50,402 nt of DNA, from the NCBI GenBank assembly GCA_009838635.1, contig VXRE01000035.1, positions 1,065 to 51,466 of the forward strand. Direction: 5' to 3'. Source of the stretch: Acidimicrobiia bacterium (GTDB taxonomy: Bacteria > Actinomycetota > Acidimicrobiia > Spongiisociales > Spongiisociaceae). Below the pieces are notes generated by a model. That model saw only the letters and a program-made list of their open reading frames with translations. It did no database searches and was not told the DNA's origin. The translations under genes and the position numbers were made by a program. Below are positions 8,740-17,090 of the stretch, piece by piece. How positions within the stretch are numbered: position 1 is the stretch's first letter; every line of letters begins with the position of its first letter.

Positions 8740-10539
8740 CTAGCCGATCAGGGCTGCCTCAAGGAAGCGAAGACTGTCGTAGAAGTTGTAGTTGTCGTAG
8801 AGGGCCTGGGCCTGGTCGATCAGAGCCTGCTGGCTGGCCGACAGGTCCATGCCGCTCGCCCGAGCGAACAGGTCATCGGAGCGATCCTGCATGCCCTTGA
8901 GGTCGTAGTAGATCTCCTGGGCCAGCAGGAACTGTTCCAATCCCGCCTGAGTGTCGTAAGTCTCGGACAGGACTCCCCTTGCCTTCAGAGCCTCGATCTG
9001 GGTTCTGAACACCGTCTCGGGGTGGTAGCTCGGCAAGCTCAGGTCCCACAGAGCTTCCTGGTCTTCCCAGTTGAAGGACGGATCGATCGTATCCCAGATC
9101 ACTCCGATGTCTGCGGGCTCCATGGTGAGGCCGCGCTTCTCGTTAATGATGTTGGCCTCGATCTCCCAACCCGTCTCCTGGACCGCGGGATCCTCGAGAT
9201 AGGCGAGAATACGGTTCGCCATCGCTACGACCCGATAGGCGAGGTCCTTGTTCTCCTCGACCCATTCGCGGCGAGCCAAGAGGCCGGTGCCGCCAACGGT
9301 GGATGAGGCGATCGCGGTCTGCTGTGACAGGGCGTCGTGCTCGTACATCATGGCGAAGTTGATCAGCGGATCCCACCCGTTGCGCATCATCTGCACGAGG
9401 GTCGGAGCGCCATAGGGCATGGCGAACTCGATCCGGCCCGCTTGTGCGGAGAGCTGCACGATGGTCGGGTCATCCACGTACACCGGAGTGGAGTAGTTAC
9501 GCCAGTCGTTGGTGGTGATGCGGATGGGCTGGGTGTTACCCGCGTCGTCCAGCACCGGGGTTCCGTCCAGGCCTAGGAGGACCAACGGGTTGCCCTCGCC
9601 GTCCAGGGCCGGAATGTCCTCCACTACGTCCTCCCACCACTGGGGCAGGTAGGCGAAGAAGGCATCCGAGTACTGGGACTGCGTCGTGCTGTGCGGCGGG
9701 ATATGGACTTCCTTACCGACCAACTGCTGTACCGCAGCGGTGGCCGCGTCCGTGAAGCTCATGCCCTCGTCCATGAACTCGAGCGCTGTCTTGGCCTCGC
9801 TGTCCGGGGCTACGAGGATCGCATAGCCGACGTAGATGTCAGCAAAGTGGATGGGCGGAATGGTCTGACCGAAGGTCTCCAGCGTTCCGAAGACGCCAGG
9901 TACCCAACCCTGCGCGACATCGCCGTCACCACGCTCCAACCAAGGAACGATCTCCTGGGAGGCGGTGAAGTAGTGATAGGTGGGCTGGTTCGGAGTGATG
10001 GTGATACCCCATTCCTCCCACCATCCCAGCTCGATCGGGATCTGCCAGTAGGCAAGGTCGGCACAGCACGGATAGATGCCCATACGAACCTCTGCGGCGC
10101 GGATCTCGGGCGCCGTGACCATCATGGACTCTTCGAGAGCCATCTGGGCTTCCTCGGCCGCCATCTCGGCTTCCTCAGCCATCGCAGCAGCCTCATCGGC
10201 CTTCATCTGGGCCTCTTCCAGAGCTGCCTGGGCCTCAGCATCGCCTGCCTCCGCCGCCGCCTGGGTGGCTTCGAGGTCGGCCTGAGCCTGTTCCAGGGCC
10301 GCCTGGGCCGCCGCTGCATCGGCTGCGGCCGCGTCGGCTTGCGCCTGGGCTTCCGCCGCCTGGGCTGCCGCTGCGTCGGCTTGCGCCTGAGCCGCAGCTG
10401 CCTCGGCCTCGGCCGCCTGGGCCTCCGCCGCCGCCTGGGCTGCCGCTGCGTCGGCTTCGGCCGAACCGTCGTCGCCGCAGGCTGACGCCAGCAACGCTAG
10501 GGCCACCATCAAGATGATGGCGCCACGAAACTTCTTCAT
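8740..10539 (-). CDS. ABC substrate-binding lipoprotein with long coiled-coil tether
   Basis: The start is ATG 10539, with AAGGACC upstream; a longer open frame to 10773 has no signal peptide and was rejected. The first 20 residues are a lipoprotein signal ending in the lipobox ASAC (Cys21). Residues about 27-140 consist almost only of Ala, Glu, Gln and Asp, with Met and Lys at the end. This is predicted to be a continuous helix or coiled coil of over 100 residues. The following ~455 residues resemble periplasmic-binding-protein-like folds of the nitrate/taurine/thiamine-precursor group, starting RMGIYPCCADLAYWQIPIELGWW. It feeds the importer encoded downstream. The long rigid tether would hold the ligand domain roughly 15 nm from the membrane, which is rare for this family. 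The ligand is unknown. Confidence 0.85.
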   Translation of the reverse strand: MKKFRGAIILMVALALLASACGDDGSAEADAAAAQAAAEAQAAEAEAAAAQAQADAAAAQAAEAQAQADAAAADAAAAQAALEQAQADLEATQAAAEAGDAEAQAALEEAQMKADEAAAMAEEAEMAAEEAQMALEESMMVTAPEIRAAEVRMGIYPCCADLAYWQIPIELGWWEEWGITITPNQPTYHYFTASQEIVPWLERGDGDVAQGWVPGVFGTLETFGQTIPPIHFADIYVGYAILVAPDSEAKTALEFMDEGMSFTDAATAAVQQLVGKEVHIPPHSTTQSQYSDAFFAYLPQWWEDVVEDIPALDGEGNPLVLLGLDGTPVLDDAGNTQPIRITTNDWRNYSTPVYVDDPTIVQLSAQAGRIEFAMPYGAPTLVQMMRNGWDPLINFAMMYEHDALSQQTAIASSTVGGTGLLARREWVEENKDLAYRVVAMANRILAYLEDPAVQETGWEIEANIINEKRGLTMEPADIGVIWDTIDPSFNWEDQEALWDLSLPSYHPETVFRTQIEALKARGVLSETYDTQAGLEQFLLAQEIYYDLKGMQDRSDDLFARASGMDLSASQQALIDQAQALYDNYNFYDSLRFLEAALIG

Positions 10540-10621
10540 ACGAGGTCCTTCCGCTCGCTTGCTTGCCATGTTGGGCACAGTCAATTCCCAAGGATCACGC
10601 CGCGTACCGGCGCAACCCGTA

Positions 10622-10651
10622 TTTATAGCGCCTGTCGCTCTCCGATCCCAA
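10622..10651 (-). promoter_or_regulatory. Candidate promoter for the coiled-coil binding-protein operon
   Basis: On the minus strand TTGGGA (10651-10646) and TATAAA (10627-10622) are separated by 18 bases, matching four and five positions of the sigma-70 consensus. The -10 box is about 83 bases upstream of ATG 10539. The TATAAAT stretch stands out in very GC-rich surroundings. Prediction by inspection only. Confidence 0.4.
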
Positions 10652-10807
10652 AGGGCTTCACAGACTCGGGGCCTGGGGGCTCGGAGAGGACTATGCACTA
10701 CGTCTGCCGGTGCCGGAACGGCTGGCCGGGTCACTGTAGCAGGGACCCCCGGAACGCGCCCATGAGAGCGCACCTCCCCGCATCGATTCTCGGCCCCGAT
10801 GAGGCGC

Positions 10808-12526
10808 CTATCCGTACGGTGTCGGCGACTGTCCGCTCGGTGCCAGGGAGAGGTAGAGGCCGCGCCGGTCGCCCGATACGGAGCCGGTTACATCGGCATT
10901 CGTGATCAGGTCGGTGCGGTAGACGTGGTGCGTGTTGACGTAGACGACACCGATGAACGGGTACCCGTTCTCCGCTTCGAGCAGCTGGACCCTCCGGAAC
11001 ACATCTGAGCGGTCCTCGTCGCTCGCCGTCGCCAGGTCCGTCAGCGCCGGGATCAACTCGGGGAGGACTTCCTCGGAAGGCGCCTGCCAGCCCGGCCTCG
11101 GGAGCACGTAGCGGTAGGGGTTGGCGTACCAGCCGTGGCGGGTCACGGTCAGGTCGTAGTCGGAAGTGACGAGCCTGGCGAGCCAGGTGGCTCGGTCAAC
11201 GGGGACCGGCTCGACCCTGACCCCGGCCTCGGCCCACGAGGCCACTAGGACGTCGAAGAAGGCCTCCGGGTACTCCTGCTCCGGATAGAGCAGTTCGAGG
11301 CTGACCCCGCCCTCGTACCCCGCCTCTGCCAGGACCTGCGCGGCCGCCTCGACATCCCGTTGGTATCCCGGTAGCTCGGTAGGACCTAGACCGGACGCGA
11401 GCAGGGGATGGGAGGTGGACCACGGCTCGGCCTCACCGGCGAAGGCGGTGTCGGCCAGTCCCTGGCGGTCCAGGGACAGCCATGCGGCCCGAACCACCGC
11501 GCCGTCCGCGGTCATGCCCCTGCGGGCGGCATGGAGCCAGATGGTCCAAGCCGGCGTTCCTACCACCTCGAGCTGCGGATCCCCGAAGAGGCCGATCGCT
11601 GCCTCGATGGTGTCGGTCCGGATGAGAGCCACTTCCCCCGACTCGAGGGCGGACACCCGGTCCTGCTCGTTCTCGATGATGCGAACCCGGAGCAGTTCGT
11701 ACCCGGGGAGGGCAGCCGGATCCCAGTAGTCCGGGTTGGGTTCGAGAACCAACTCCGAGCCCGGCGTGTAGGAGACGAACCGCAACGGCCCGGTCCCCAC
11801 CGGCTCCGTTCCGTGGGCGGGTGCCGACTCGGTCAGTATCGACGAGAACCCGCTCCCGGTGGGGTCGGCTACTTCGAACAGGAAGGCGCTCGACGGCTCC
11901 CTCAACTCGAAGACTACCGTGTAGTCGTCGGTTGCGGTCACGCTCTCCAGGTTGCGGGCCCGTTGGCTTACGACCGGGCTTCCGTCGGTGAGGGCCCGCG
12001 TGACGCTGTAGACCACGTCCCGAGCCGTGAAGTCGGCGCCGTTGTGGAACCTGACGCCCTGCCTCAAGTGGAAGGTGTAGGTCCTGCGGTCCTCGGAGAT
12101 GCTCCATTCGGTGGCAAGGCGGGGCAGTACCTCACCGGAGGGGCTGGTCCAGGCCAGGGTCTCGTAGACGGTGGTCAGCGCCGGAGCGTCCCGACCGCTG
12201 CCGTCGGAGTTGATCGGATCCAGCGTGCCTATGCCGGCCGGTTCCGCGATGACGATTTCGACGATCTCCGGCGCCTCGGGCGGGCCGGCAGTGGTGGTGG
12301 TCACCTCAGCCGGGATCGAGGTGGTGGTGGTGGGAGGGGTGGTCGTCGTGGATTTCGACGTGGTGCCGGGTGGGGCCGATGTGGTGGTCGTGGCCGGTTG
12401 TGAGGTGGTAGTCGTGATTGGCTGAGTGGTCGGAGGCTGCGTGGAGGGGGGCGCATCCCGTTCGCTCGTCCCGCAGGCCACGGCGAAGAGGACAAGGATC
12501 GGGAGTATCCACTGGAGGTGACGGAT
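10808..12526 (-). CDS. Family-5 (DppA/OppA-like) solute-binding lipoprotein
   Basis: The mature protein, about 555 residues, starts at a lipobox cysteine (AVAC-GTSERD). A ~55-residue Thr/Pro-rich linker follows, then an SBP_bac_5 domain with DPINSDGSGRDAPALTTVYETL, a YTFHLRQGVRFHNGADFTA motif and GTGPLRFVSYTPGSELVLEPN. These are standard for dipeptide/oligopeptide/nickel-type binding proteins. The first canonical start (GTG 12481) falls inside the lipobox and would destroy the signal peptide. The frame upstream encodes a good hydrophobic signal (LQWILPILVLFAVAC), but no ATG, GTG or TTG. The best candidate is ATC at 12526, eight bases after GGAG. No permease or ATPase of the Dpp type is nearby, so this is an orphan binding protein. 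Confidence 0.82.
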   Translation of the reverse strand: MRHLQWILPILVLFAVACGTSERDAPPSTQPPTTQPITTTTSQPATTTTSAPPGTTSKSTTTTPPTTTTSIPAEVTTTTAGPPEAPEIVEIVIAEPAGIGTLDPINSDGSGRDAPALTTVYETLAWTSPSGEVLPRLATEWSISEDRRTYTFHLRQGVRFHNGADFTARDVVYSVTRALTDGSPVVSQRARNLESVTATDDYTVVFELREPSSAFLFEVADPTGSGFSSILTESAPAHGTEPVGTGPLRFVSYTPGSELVLEPNPDYWDPAALPGYELLRVRIIENEQDRVSALESGEVALIRTDTIEAAIGLFGDPQLEVVGTPAWTIWLHAARRGMTADGAVVRAAWLSLDRQGLADTAFAGEAEPWSTSHPLLASGLGPTELPGYQRDVEAAAQVLAEAGYEGGVSLELLYPEQEYPEAFFDVLVASWAEAGVRVEPVPVDRATWLARLVTSDYDLTVTRHGWYANPYRYVLPRPGWQAPSEEVLPELIPALTDLATASDEDRSDVFRRVQLLEAENGYPFIGVVYVNTHHVYRTDLITNADVTGSVSGDRRGLYLSLAPSGQSPTPYG

Positions 12527-12608
12527 CGCGCCGGCTCCTAGCGGTGACTGAGCCCGTTCATGACTACCCGGACTCGCTTCCCGAGTTGCGGACCGCGCCG
12601 GGGTGCGA

Positions 12609-13118
12609 TCAGATCGAGAACGGATGAGTCGCCCCGTTGACGGTCACGGTGTAATCCCCGGGCTCGAACCCGTTACCGATCGGTACCACCACCTCGAACG
12701 GCTCGATTACCTGGGCGCAGGCGGAGCCGGGTTCCGGCGCCACGCTCCAGACCATGACGGTGTAGTCGCTTCCGTCCTCCGTGACCTCGGTGAAGGTCTC
12801 GTGGCAGGGTGTGGGATGGTCGCCTTCGATCTCCACCGACACCTGCGGTGGGAAGGACTCGAGGATGGACACCTCCACACTGCGGATGTGGGCCGGCGGG
12901 TCCTCCGCGGTCGGTTCGTCCGCCTCGATGGTGGTCGTGGTCTCTTCGACCGGCGCGGGCCGGGTGGCGATTGTGGTGTCGGTGATGGGATCCTGGGCGG
13001 TGGTGATCCCGGACGACGTTCGTTCGTCGGAACCGCAGGCAACCGACACCATCGCCAGCACAGCGACGACGAGGAGGACTGCCAGGAGCTTCCGGCGTAG
13101 CCGGTGGCCGAATTGCAT
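12609..13118 (-). CDS. Small secreted lipoprotein, function unknown
   Basis: A 169-residue protein. Residues 1-27 are a classical lipoprotein signal (RRKLLAVLLVVAVLAMVSVAC), with Cys28 as the acylated residue. A Thr/Glu-rich linker follows (DTTIATRPAPVEETTTTIEA), then a ~100-residue domain likely rich in beta strands with two cysteines (PTPCHET and GSACAQV) that could form a disulfide. The end reads GDYTVTVNGATHPFSI. I do not recognise the family; the repeat-free beta pattern could be an immunoglobulin-like fold. It lies 27 bases after the DUF2165 gene and upstream of the peptide-binding lipoprotein on the same strand. Confidence 0.7.
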   Translation of the reverse strand: MQFGHRLRRKLLAVLLVVAVLAMVSVACGSDERTSSGITTAQDPITDTTIATRPAPVEETTTTIEADEPTAEDPPAHIRSVEVSILESFPPQVSVEIEGDHPTPCHETFTEVTEDGSDYTVMVWSVAPEPGSACAQVIEPFEVVVPIGNGFEPGDYTVTVNGATHPFSI

Positions 13119-13145
13119 GCTCGGAAAGTCTATCCGGCTACAGGG

Positions 13146-13625
13146 TTAGGACAGCCGGAGGATGATGATGCCGGCCAGGGTGATCAGGTTGATCCGGGTG
13201 GAGTCACGGATGGCGTTCCAGCTCTCCGACTGCCAGCTGACGAACCACTCGGCGCCCACCACCTGGATGACGAGGAACCAGACCACCAGGGCCGCCATGA
13301 AGGCCAGGTAACCGAACAGTTTGGCCGCTTCCCAGGCGTCGGCCGGTGCACCGAGGTTGGTAGCCAGGTAGTAGCTACCGACCAGCGACAGCACGGTGAC
13401 CGCCACCTCGAACAAGAGGATCGTGACAAAGGCGATCCGGTGGAGGGCCGGCGACCGGATCTCTCGCCACTGCGTTCCCTTGTCCATATTGGTGGTGTCC
13501 ATCGTCATGATGTGTTCGACGAAGGCCAGGTTGGCGCCGGGTGCGGTGAGGTTGTTGAGCACCACGATGCCGCCCATCACTCCGGTACCGAGCAGGATCA
13601 GCAACGGGATGAGGCGGAAGACCAT
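13146..13625 (-). CDS. DUF2165-family small integral membrane protein
   Basis: A 159-residue protein with four hydrophobic segments. Between helices one and two it has NLAFVEHIMTMDTT, and near the C-terminus VGAEWFVSWQSESWNA. Both correspond to the conserved FV-h-Vl-MDT and GGEWFxMWQSxxWNG motifs of the DUF2165 family (predicted small inner-membrane proteins, no established function). Length is normal for the family. It heads a possible minus-strand group with two lipoproteins. The region upstream contains no recognisable gene. Confidence 0.8.
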   Translation of the reverse strand: MVFRLIPLLILLGTGVMGGIVVLNNLTAPGANLAFVEHIMTMDTTNMDKGTQWREIRSPALHRIAFVTILLFEVAVTVLSLVGSYYLATNLGAPADAWEAAKLFGYLAFMAALVVWFLVIQVVGAEWFVSWQSESWNAIRDSTRINLITLAGIIILRLS

Positions 13626-13979
13626 CTCGACGGTGGTGATGTCGGCGTCGATCGCTCGTCCTCCTCGGTCGGCTTCCGGTCACGGGGGCCACCAGAATAG
13701 GGGCCAGGGCAGGAGTGTGGTCGGAAACGATCGGCTCGTCACCCCGACCGCGCGGCGCCTGTCTGCGATTGGCACGCCTGGCGTCGTCACCACGTACCAC
13801 CCGGCACCGCCTGCGAGTGCGAGAGAGACGCTGATCATCCACGGATTCGGTGACGTGGCTCTCGATCCCGTCTTACATGCCGACGTTCCCCTCGGAGGGA
13901 TGTGGCGCGGCGTTATCGGGGCCCGGTGAGGTGCACCGGTCTGGCGGCGCGACTCTCGCGTTCTTTCCGGGCTCGGACG
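13626..13979. other. 354-base gap, no gene recognised
   Basis: This lies between the upstream end of the DUF2165 gene and the 3' end of the deaminase gene, both on the minus strand. Open frames crossing it on either strand show no family resemblance and no good ribosome sites. It should contain the promoter of the DUF2165 gene, but I see no convincing -35/-10 pair. Confidence 0.5.
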
Positions 13980-14570
13980 CTAGACCCGGCGGGCCATCAT
14001 CTTGTCGATCACCCCGCCGATGGTGGTGGTGAACACCTTCAGCGACATTTCGCTCAGCTCCTTCGAGCAGTCGGCCGGGGCGAAAGTCTGGGGCTCGGCA
14101 AGGCGCGCCCAGTGCGGGGCCAGGGTGTTCGGGCCGGTTATGCCTCCCTTGCCGACATCGCTTGCTACGTAGAGGGTGGTGGTGACAGCCGAGTTGATGA
14201 TCCTGATCGTGCACATCTCGCACGGTTCGAGCGAGGTGACCAGGGTGTGACCCTTCAGATTCCCGCCATCAGGATGCGTGTCCTCGTATACGTTCAGCGC
14301 CGACATCTCGGCGTGCAGGTCGCTTCTGAACCTGGGCGCCAGCATCCGGTTGCGGTCGCTGACCAGAACCTCTCCGTCGGGATCGAGGATCAGGCAGCCC
14401 ACCGCGGCGTTGCCCTCGAGTCCGCCCGTGATGGCTTCCTGGATGGCCTGGCGGGCGATGGCGTCATCCGGTCTGGCTCCGTCAAAGGCCTCAACGCGTT
14501 CCCGCAGATCGAGCAGCTGCTGTTTCGTCTCGGCCGGGATGGTCCCGGCCCCATCAGGATGTAAGCTCAT
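13980..14570 (-). CDS. CDA-fold zinc deaminase (guanine/cytosine-type)
   Basis: I choose ATG 14570: it gives a 196-residue protein that fits the family, and a strong promoter sits just upstream. The zinc site is visible as H86-A-E88 (SDLHAEMSAL) and P116-C117-x2-C120 (SLEPCEMC), the signature of the cytidine/deoxycytidylate deaminase superfamily. The spacing and NxxxxxxDxxxHAE context fit guanine-deaminase- or riboflavin-type members better than tRNA deaminases, though the N-terminal ~40 residues are extra. It deaminates a base or related amidine in the cytosol. It is divergent from the hydantoinase-like gene 151 bases away, which suggests a shared regulatory region and a link to that catabolic cluster. 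The exact substrate is unknown. Confidence 0.8.
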   Translation of the reverse strand: MSLHPDGAGTIPAETKQQLLDLRERVEAFDGARPDDAIARQAIQEAITGGLEGNAAVGCLILDPDGEVLVSDRNRMLAPRFRSDLHAEMSALNVYEDTHPDGGNLKGHTLVTSLEPCEMCTIRIINSAVTTTLYVASDVGKGGITGPNTLAPHWARLAEPQTFAPADCSKELSEMSLKVFTTTIGGVIDKMMARRV

Positions 14571-14581
14571 GTCGTGCCCAG

Positions 14582-14611
14582 GTTCTACTCCGCGCTCCCG
14601 TTGCTTGTCAA
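14582..14611 (-). promoter_or_regulatory. Promoter of the deaminase gene, near-leaderless
   Basis: On the minus strand TTGACA (14611-14606) and TAGAAC (14587-14582) are spaced by 18 bases. The -10 box ends 11 bases before ATG 14570, so the transcript would have a leader of only a few bases, as is common in actinobacteria. Prediction by inspection. Confidence 0.45.
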
Positions 14612-14721
14612 CCGGCAATTGCTCGGAGTGAGGAGCCGGGCACCGTCGCTCCGGGCCACCAGCGCTGTCTTGACCCGGGGTGATGGCGGACCGACGGCTT
14701 GAAAGGACGGAGTTCGGGCAT

Positions 14722-16332
14722 ATGGCGGGACAACCTCTCGATCTGGTGGTAACCAACGGCACGGTCGTGACGGGCGGCGGACGCTACCGGGTGGCGGTCG
14801 GCGTCAAGGACGGCAAGGTGGCCATGCTGGCTCCCGAGGAGTTGATGCCGTCTGCCAAGAAGACCATCGACGCACGGGGCAACTACGTGCTCCCGGGGGT
14901 GGTGGACTCCGAGGCTCACCCGGGGTGCTACGTGCCGTTCGACTACGACATGACCACCGAGTCGCGGGCGGCTGCCACTGCGGGTATCACCACCTGGGGT
15001 ATCCAGGCTCCGACCACTCGTTTGGGCACGAAGCCGTTCAAGGAAGTGGTGGGCAGGGCCGACGTGGTCTCGTTCAACGAGTCGTTTCCTTCGGGGCGGG
15101 ACGTGATCAACGAGGTGAGCCATGTCGACGCCTACCTGACCTACATGCTCGAGACCGACCAGCACGCCCGAGAGATCCCCCAGTACGCCGAGGAACACGG
15201 GGTCACCTCCTTCAAGCTCTACCTGCAGACCCGTTCGATGAAGGGCATGTCGGACGAGGACGACACCAACTGGCCGTCCCGGCGGGCCGGCCTGGGTACG
15301 GGCATCGATGACGGCACGGTCTACCTGGTGATGGAGGAGGTCGCCCATATCGGCCATCCGGGGATCGTTCACATCCATCCCGAGAACTGGGAGATCGGGC
15401 GGATCTTCGAGGACCGCCTTCGGAGTAGCGGCCGCACCGACTTCGGTTCGTGGACCGACCGCTCACCCGATTTCCTCGAGGCCCACCACGTCCGCTCATA
15501 CGCCTACCTGGCCATGCAGACCCCCGGCCACGTTCCCCTCTACCTCCAGCACTGCACCACCAAGCTGTCCTTCGAGGAAGTGGCCCGAGCTCGCGCCGAG
15601 GGTCTGGAGCTGTACGCGCAGACCGGTCCACCATGGCTCTGGGCCGAGCCCGAGTACGGCTGGAGGATCAACGTCCCGCTCCGCCGCAGGGACAACATCG
15701 AGGCGCTCTGGGTGGCGCTGGCCGAGGGCATCGTGGACGTCGTCGGGTCCGATCACGTGGTTGGATGGGAGCCGTCCTCCCACGAGGAGATGTTCAACCC
15801 GGTGATCTGGGATTGCCGTACCGGGTTCTCGAGGGTGGAGTTGTTCCTGCCCGTGATGCTGTCGGAAGGGGTCAACAAGGGCCGCATCAGCCTCGAGCGG
15901 GCCGTCCAGGTGAGTTGCGAGAACCCCGCCAAGACCTCCGGCCTCTGGGGAACCAAGGGCTCGCTCCTCCCGGGCTTCGACGCGGACATGGTGATCATCG
16001 ACCTGGGTCGGGAGGTGAAGGTCGGCAAGGAGCACATCAACACCAGGTCCGGATGGTCGATCATGGAAGGCCATACCTTCACCGGCTGGCCGATCATGAC
16101 CATCCTGCGGGGCGAGGTCAGCGCGGAATGGGCGGACGACTCACCCGGGATGCGTCCGGTCGGAGATCCGCGGGGCCACTACCTGCCTCGCAAGCTGGGG
16201 CCCAGCCATCAGGTCCTGGACGCCAACAGCCCGGCCCGGGTGGCCCCCACCCAGCGCTGGCTGGCCGACAAGTTCGCCCGACCCGGCTTCGCCCCCGAGA
16301 CCACGAAGTACACCCGGCCCATCGGGGGTTGA
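14722..16332 (+). CDS. D-hydantoinase/dihydropyrimidinase-like amidohydrolase
   Basis: Start ATG 14722 is preceded by GGACGGAG; the product is 536 residues. The C-terminal third (SLLPGFDADMVIIDLGREVKV) and the core match cyclic amidohydrolases that open hydantoin, dihydropyrimidine or allantoin rings. Expected metal-site residues are seen: the lysine that is usually carbamylated (SFKLYL, Lys165), H219 in HIHPEN, H277 in LQHCTTK and D344 in GSDH. The N-terminal metal motif, normally H-x-H, is E64-A-H66 (VDSEAHPG). The first histidine is therefore replaced by glutamate, which predicts altered metal content or chemistry. It opens a tight run of catabolic genes, with an isochorismatase-fold enzyme two bases later. 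A ring-opening step feeding that hydrolase is inferred. Confidence 0.82.
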   Translation: MAGQPLDLVVTNGTVVTGGGRYRVAVGVKDGKVAMLAPEELMPSAKKTIDARGNYVLPGVVDSEAHPGCYVPFDYDMTTESRAAATAGITTWGIQAPTTRLGTKPFKEVVGRADVVSFNESFPSGRDVINEVSHVDAYLTYMLETDQHAREIPQYAEEHGVTSFKLYLQTRSMKGMSDEDDTNWPSRRAGLGTGIDDGTVYLVMEEVAHIGHPGIVHIHPENWEIGRIFEDRLRSSGRTDFGSWTDRSPDFLEAHHVRSYAYLAMQTPGHVPLYLQHCTTKLSFEEVARARAEGLELYAQTGPPWLWAEPEYGWRINVPLRRRDNIEALWVALAEGIVDVVGSDHVVGWEPSSHEEMFNPVIWDCRTGFSRVELFLPVMLSEGVNKGRISLERAVQVSCENPAKTSGLWGTKGSLLPGFDADMVIIDLGREVKVGKEHINTRSGWSIMEGHTFTGWPIMTILRGEVSAEWADDSPGMRPVGDPRGHYLPRKLGPSHQVLDANSPARVAPTQRWLADKFARPGFAPETTKYTRPIGG

Positions 16333-16334
16333 CG

Positions 16335-17090
16335 ATGCCTATCTGGGACGACGTCCTCACCGAGACGGATCGGACGGTCTTCGCCGCGGCCGGTTGGGGC
16401 AAGCGGGCCGGGTACGGCGACCGTCCCGCCATCATGGTCATCGACGTCAACTACAACTTCTGCGGGGACCGAGCCGAGCCGATCCTCGAATCGATCGAGC
16501 GGTGGCGTTACGCGTGCGGGCCCGAGGCCTGGGAGCGCGGGATCCCCGCCATCCAGGACATCCTCGACGTGGCGCGCGCCAAGCGCCTTCCGGTCATCTA
16601 CACCACCAACCCGCGCCGGGCCGACGGCTTCGACCTCGGGATCTGGTCGCTGAAGAGCACCCGGGCGGAGGACGAGGTGGACGTGATGGGGCATAAGGGC
16701 AACGAGATCGTGGCCGAGGTGGCGCCCCGACCCGACGACCTGTTCATCGAGAAGCGCAAGCCGTCTGCCTTCTTCGGAACGCCGCTGGTGAGCCACCTCA
16801 CCATGATGAGGGCCGATTCGCTCATCCTCACCGGCACCACCACCAGCGGATGCGTGCGCGCCAGCGCCGTGGATGCCCTCTCGAACGACTTCAAGGTGAC
16901 GATCCCGCATGAAGCGGTGTTCGATCGTGGCGAGGTGTCACACAAGATCGCCCTCTTCGACCTGCATATGAAGTATGTGGACGTCACCGACCTGGACGAC
17001 GTTCTCACGTACCTGAGAGACCTGCCGGTGGGCTTGTTCGACGACACCTATCCGCCTGCCGCCGCGGCTGCCGGGAGGGAGTTGCTGTGA
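16335..17090 (+). CDS. Isochorismatase-fold cysteine hydrolase (N-carbamoylsarcosine-amidase-like)
   Basis: A 251-residue protein whose ATG lies two bases after the preceding stop. The catalytic triad of the family can be assigned: Asp37 (MVIDVNYNF), Lys140 (IEKRKPSAFFGT) and Cys173 (GTTTSGCVRASAVDA). The SAFFGT and TSGCVRASAVDA strings and the length match the N-carbamoylsarcosine amidohydrolase, maleamate amidase and ureidoacrylate amidase group more than true isochorismatases. It would hydrolyse a carbamoyl or amide group released by the upstream ring-opening enzyme, giving ammonia (and CO2 if carbamoyl). Its TGA overlaps the GTG of the next gene, supporting translational coupling. A longer frame from 15450 is an extension inside the amidohydrolase and is not real. 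Confidence 0.88.
   Translation: MPIWDDVLTETDRTVFAAAGWGKRAGYGDRPAIMVIDVNYNFCGDRAEPILESIERWRYACGPEAWERGIPAIQDILDVARAKRLPVIYTTNPRRADGFDLGIWSLKSTRAEDEVDVMGHKGNEIVAEVAPRPDDLFIEKRKPSAFFGTPLVSHLTMMRADSLILTGTTTSGCVRASAVDALSNDFKVTIPHEAVFDRGEVSHKIALFDLHMKYVDVTDLDDVLTYLRDLPVGLFDDTYPPAAAAAGRELL

Noticed and set aside
10190-10470. Possible low-complexity assembly artefact in the binding-protein gene
   Set aside because: The frame is uninterrupted and the Ala/Glu/Gln units are not exact copies, so it reads as a real coding stalk.
13396-13929. 177-codon plus-strand frame through the gap at 13.6-14.0 kb
   Set aside because: It continues the antisense of the DUF2165 gene and has no motif or ribosome site.
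15450-17090. 546-codon plus-strand frame
   Set aside because: Only the part from 16335 resembles a protein family; the rest is an out-of-frame reading of the hydantoinase-like gene.
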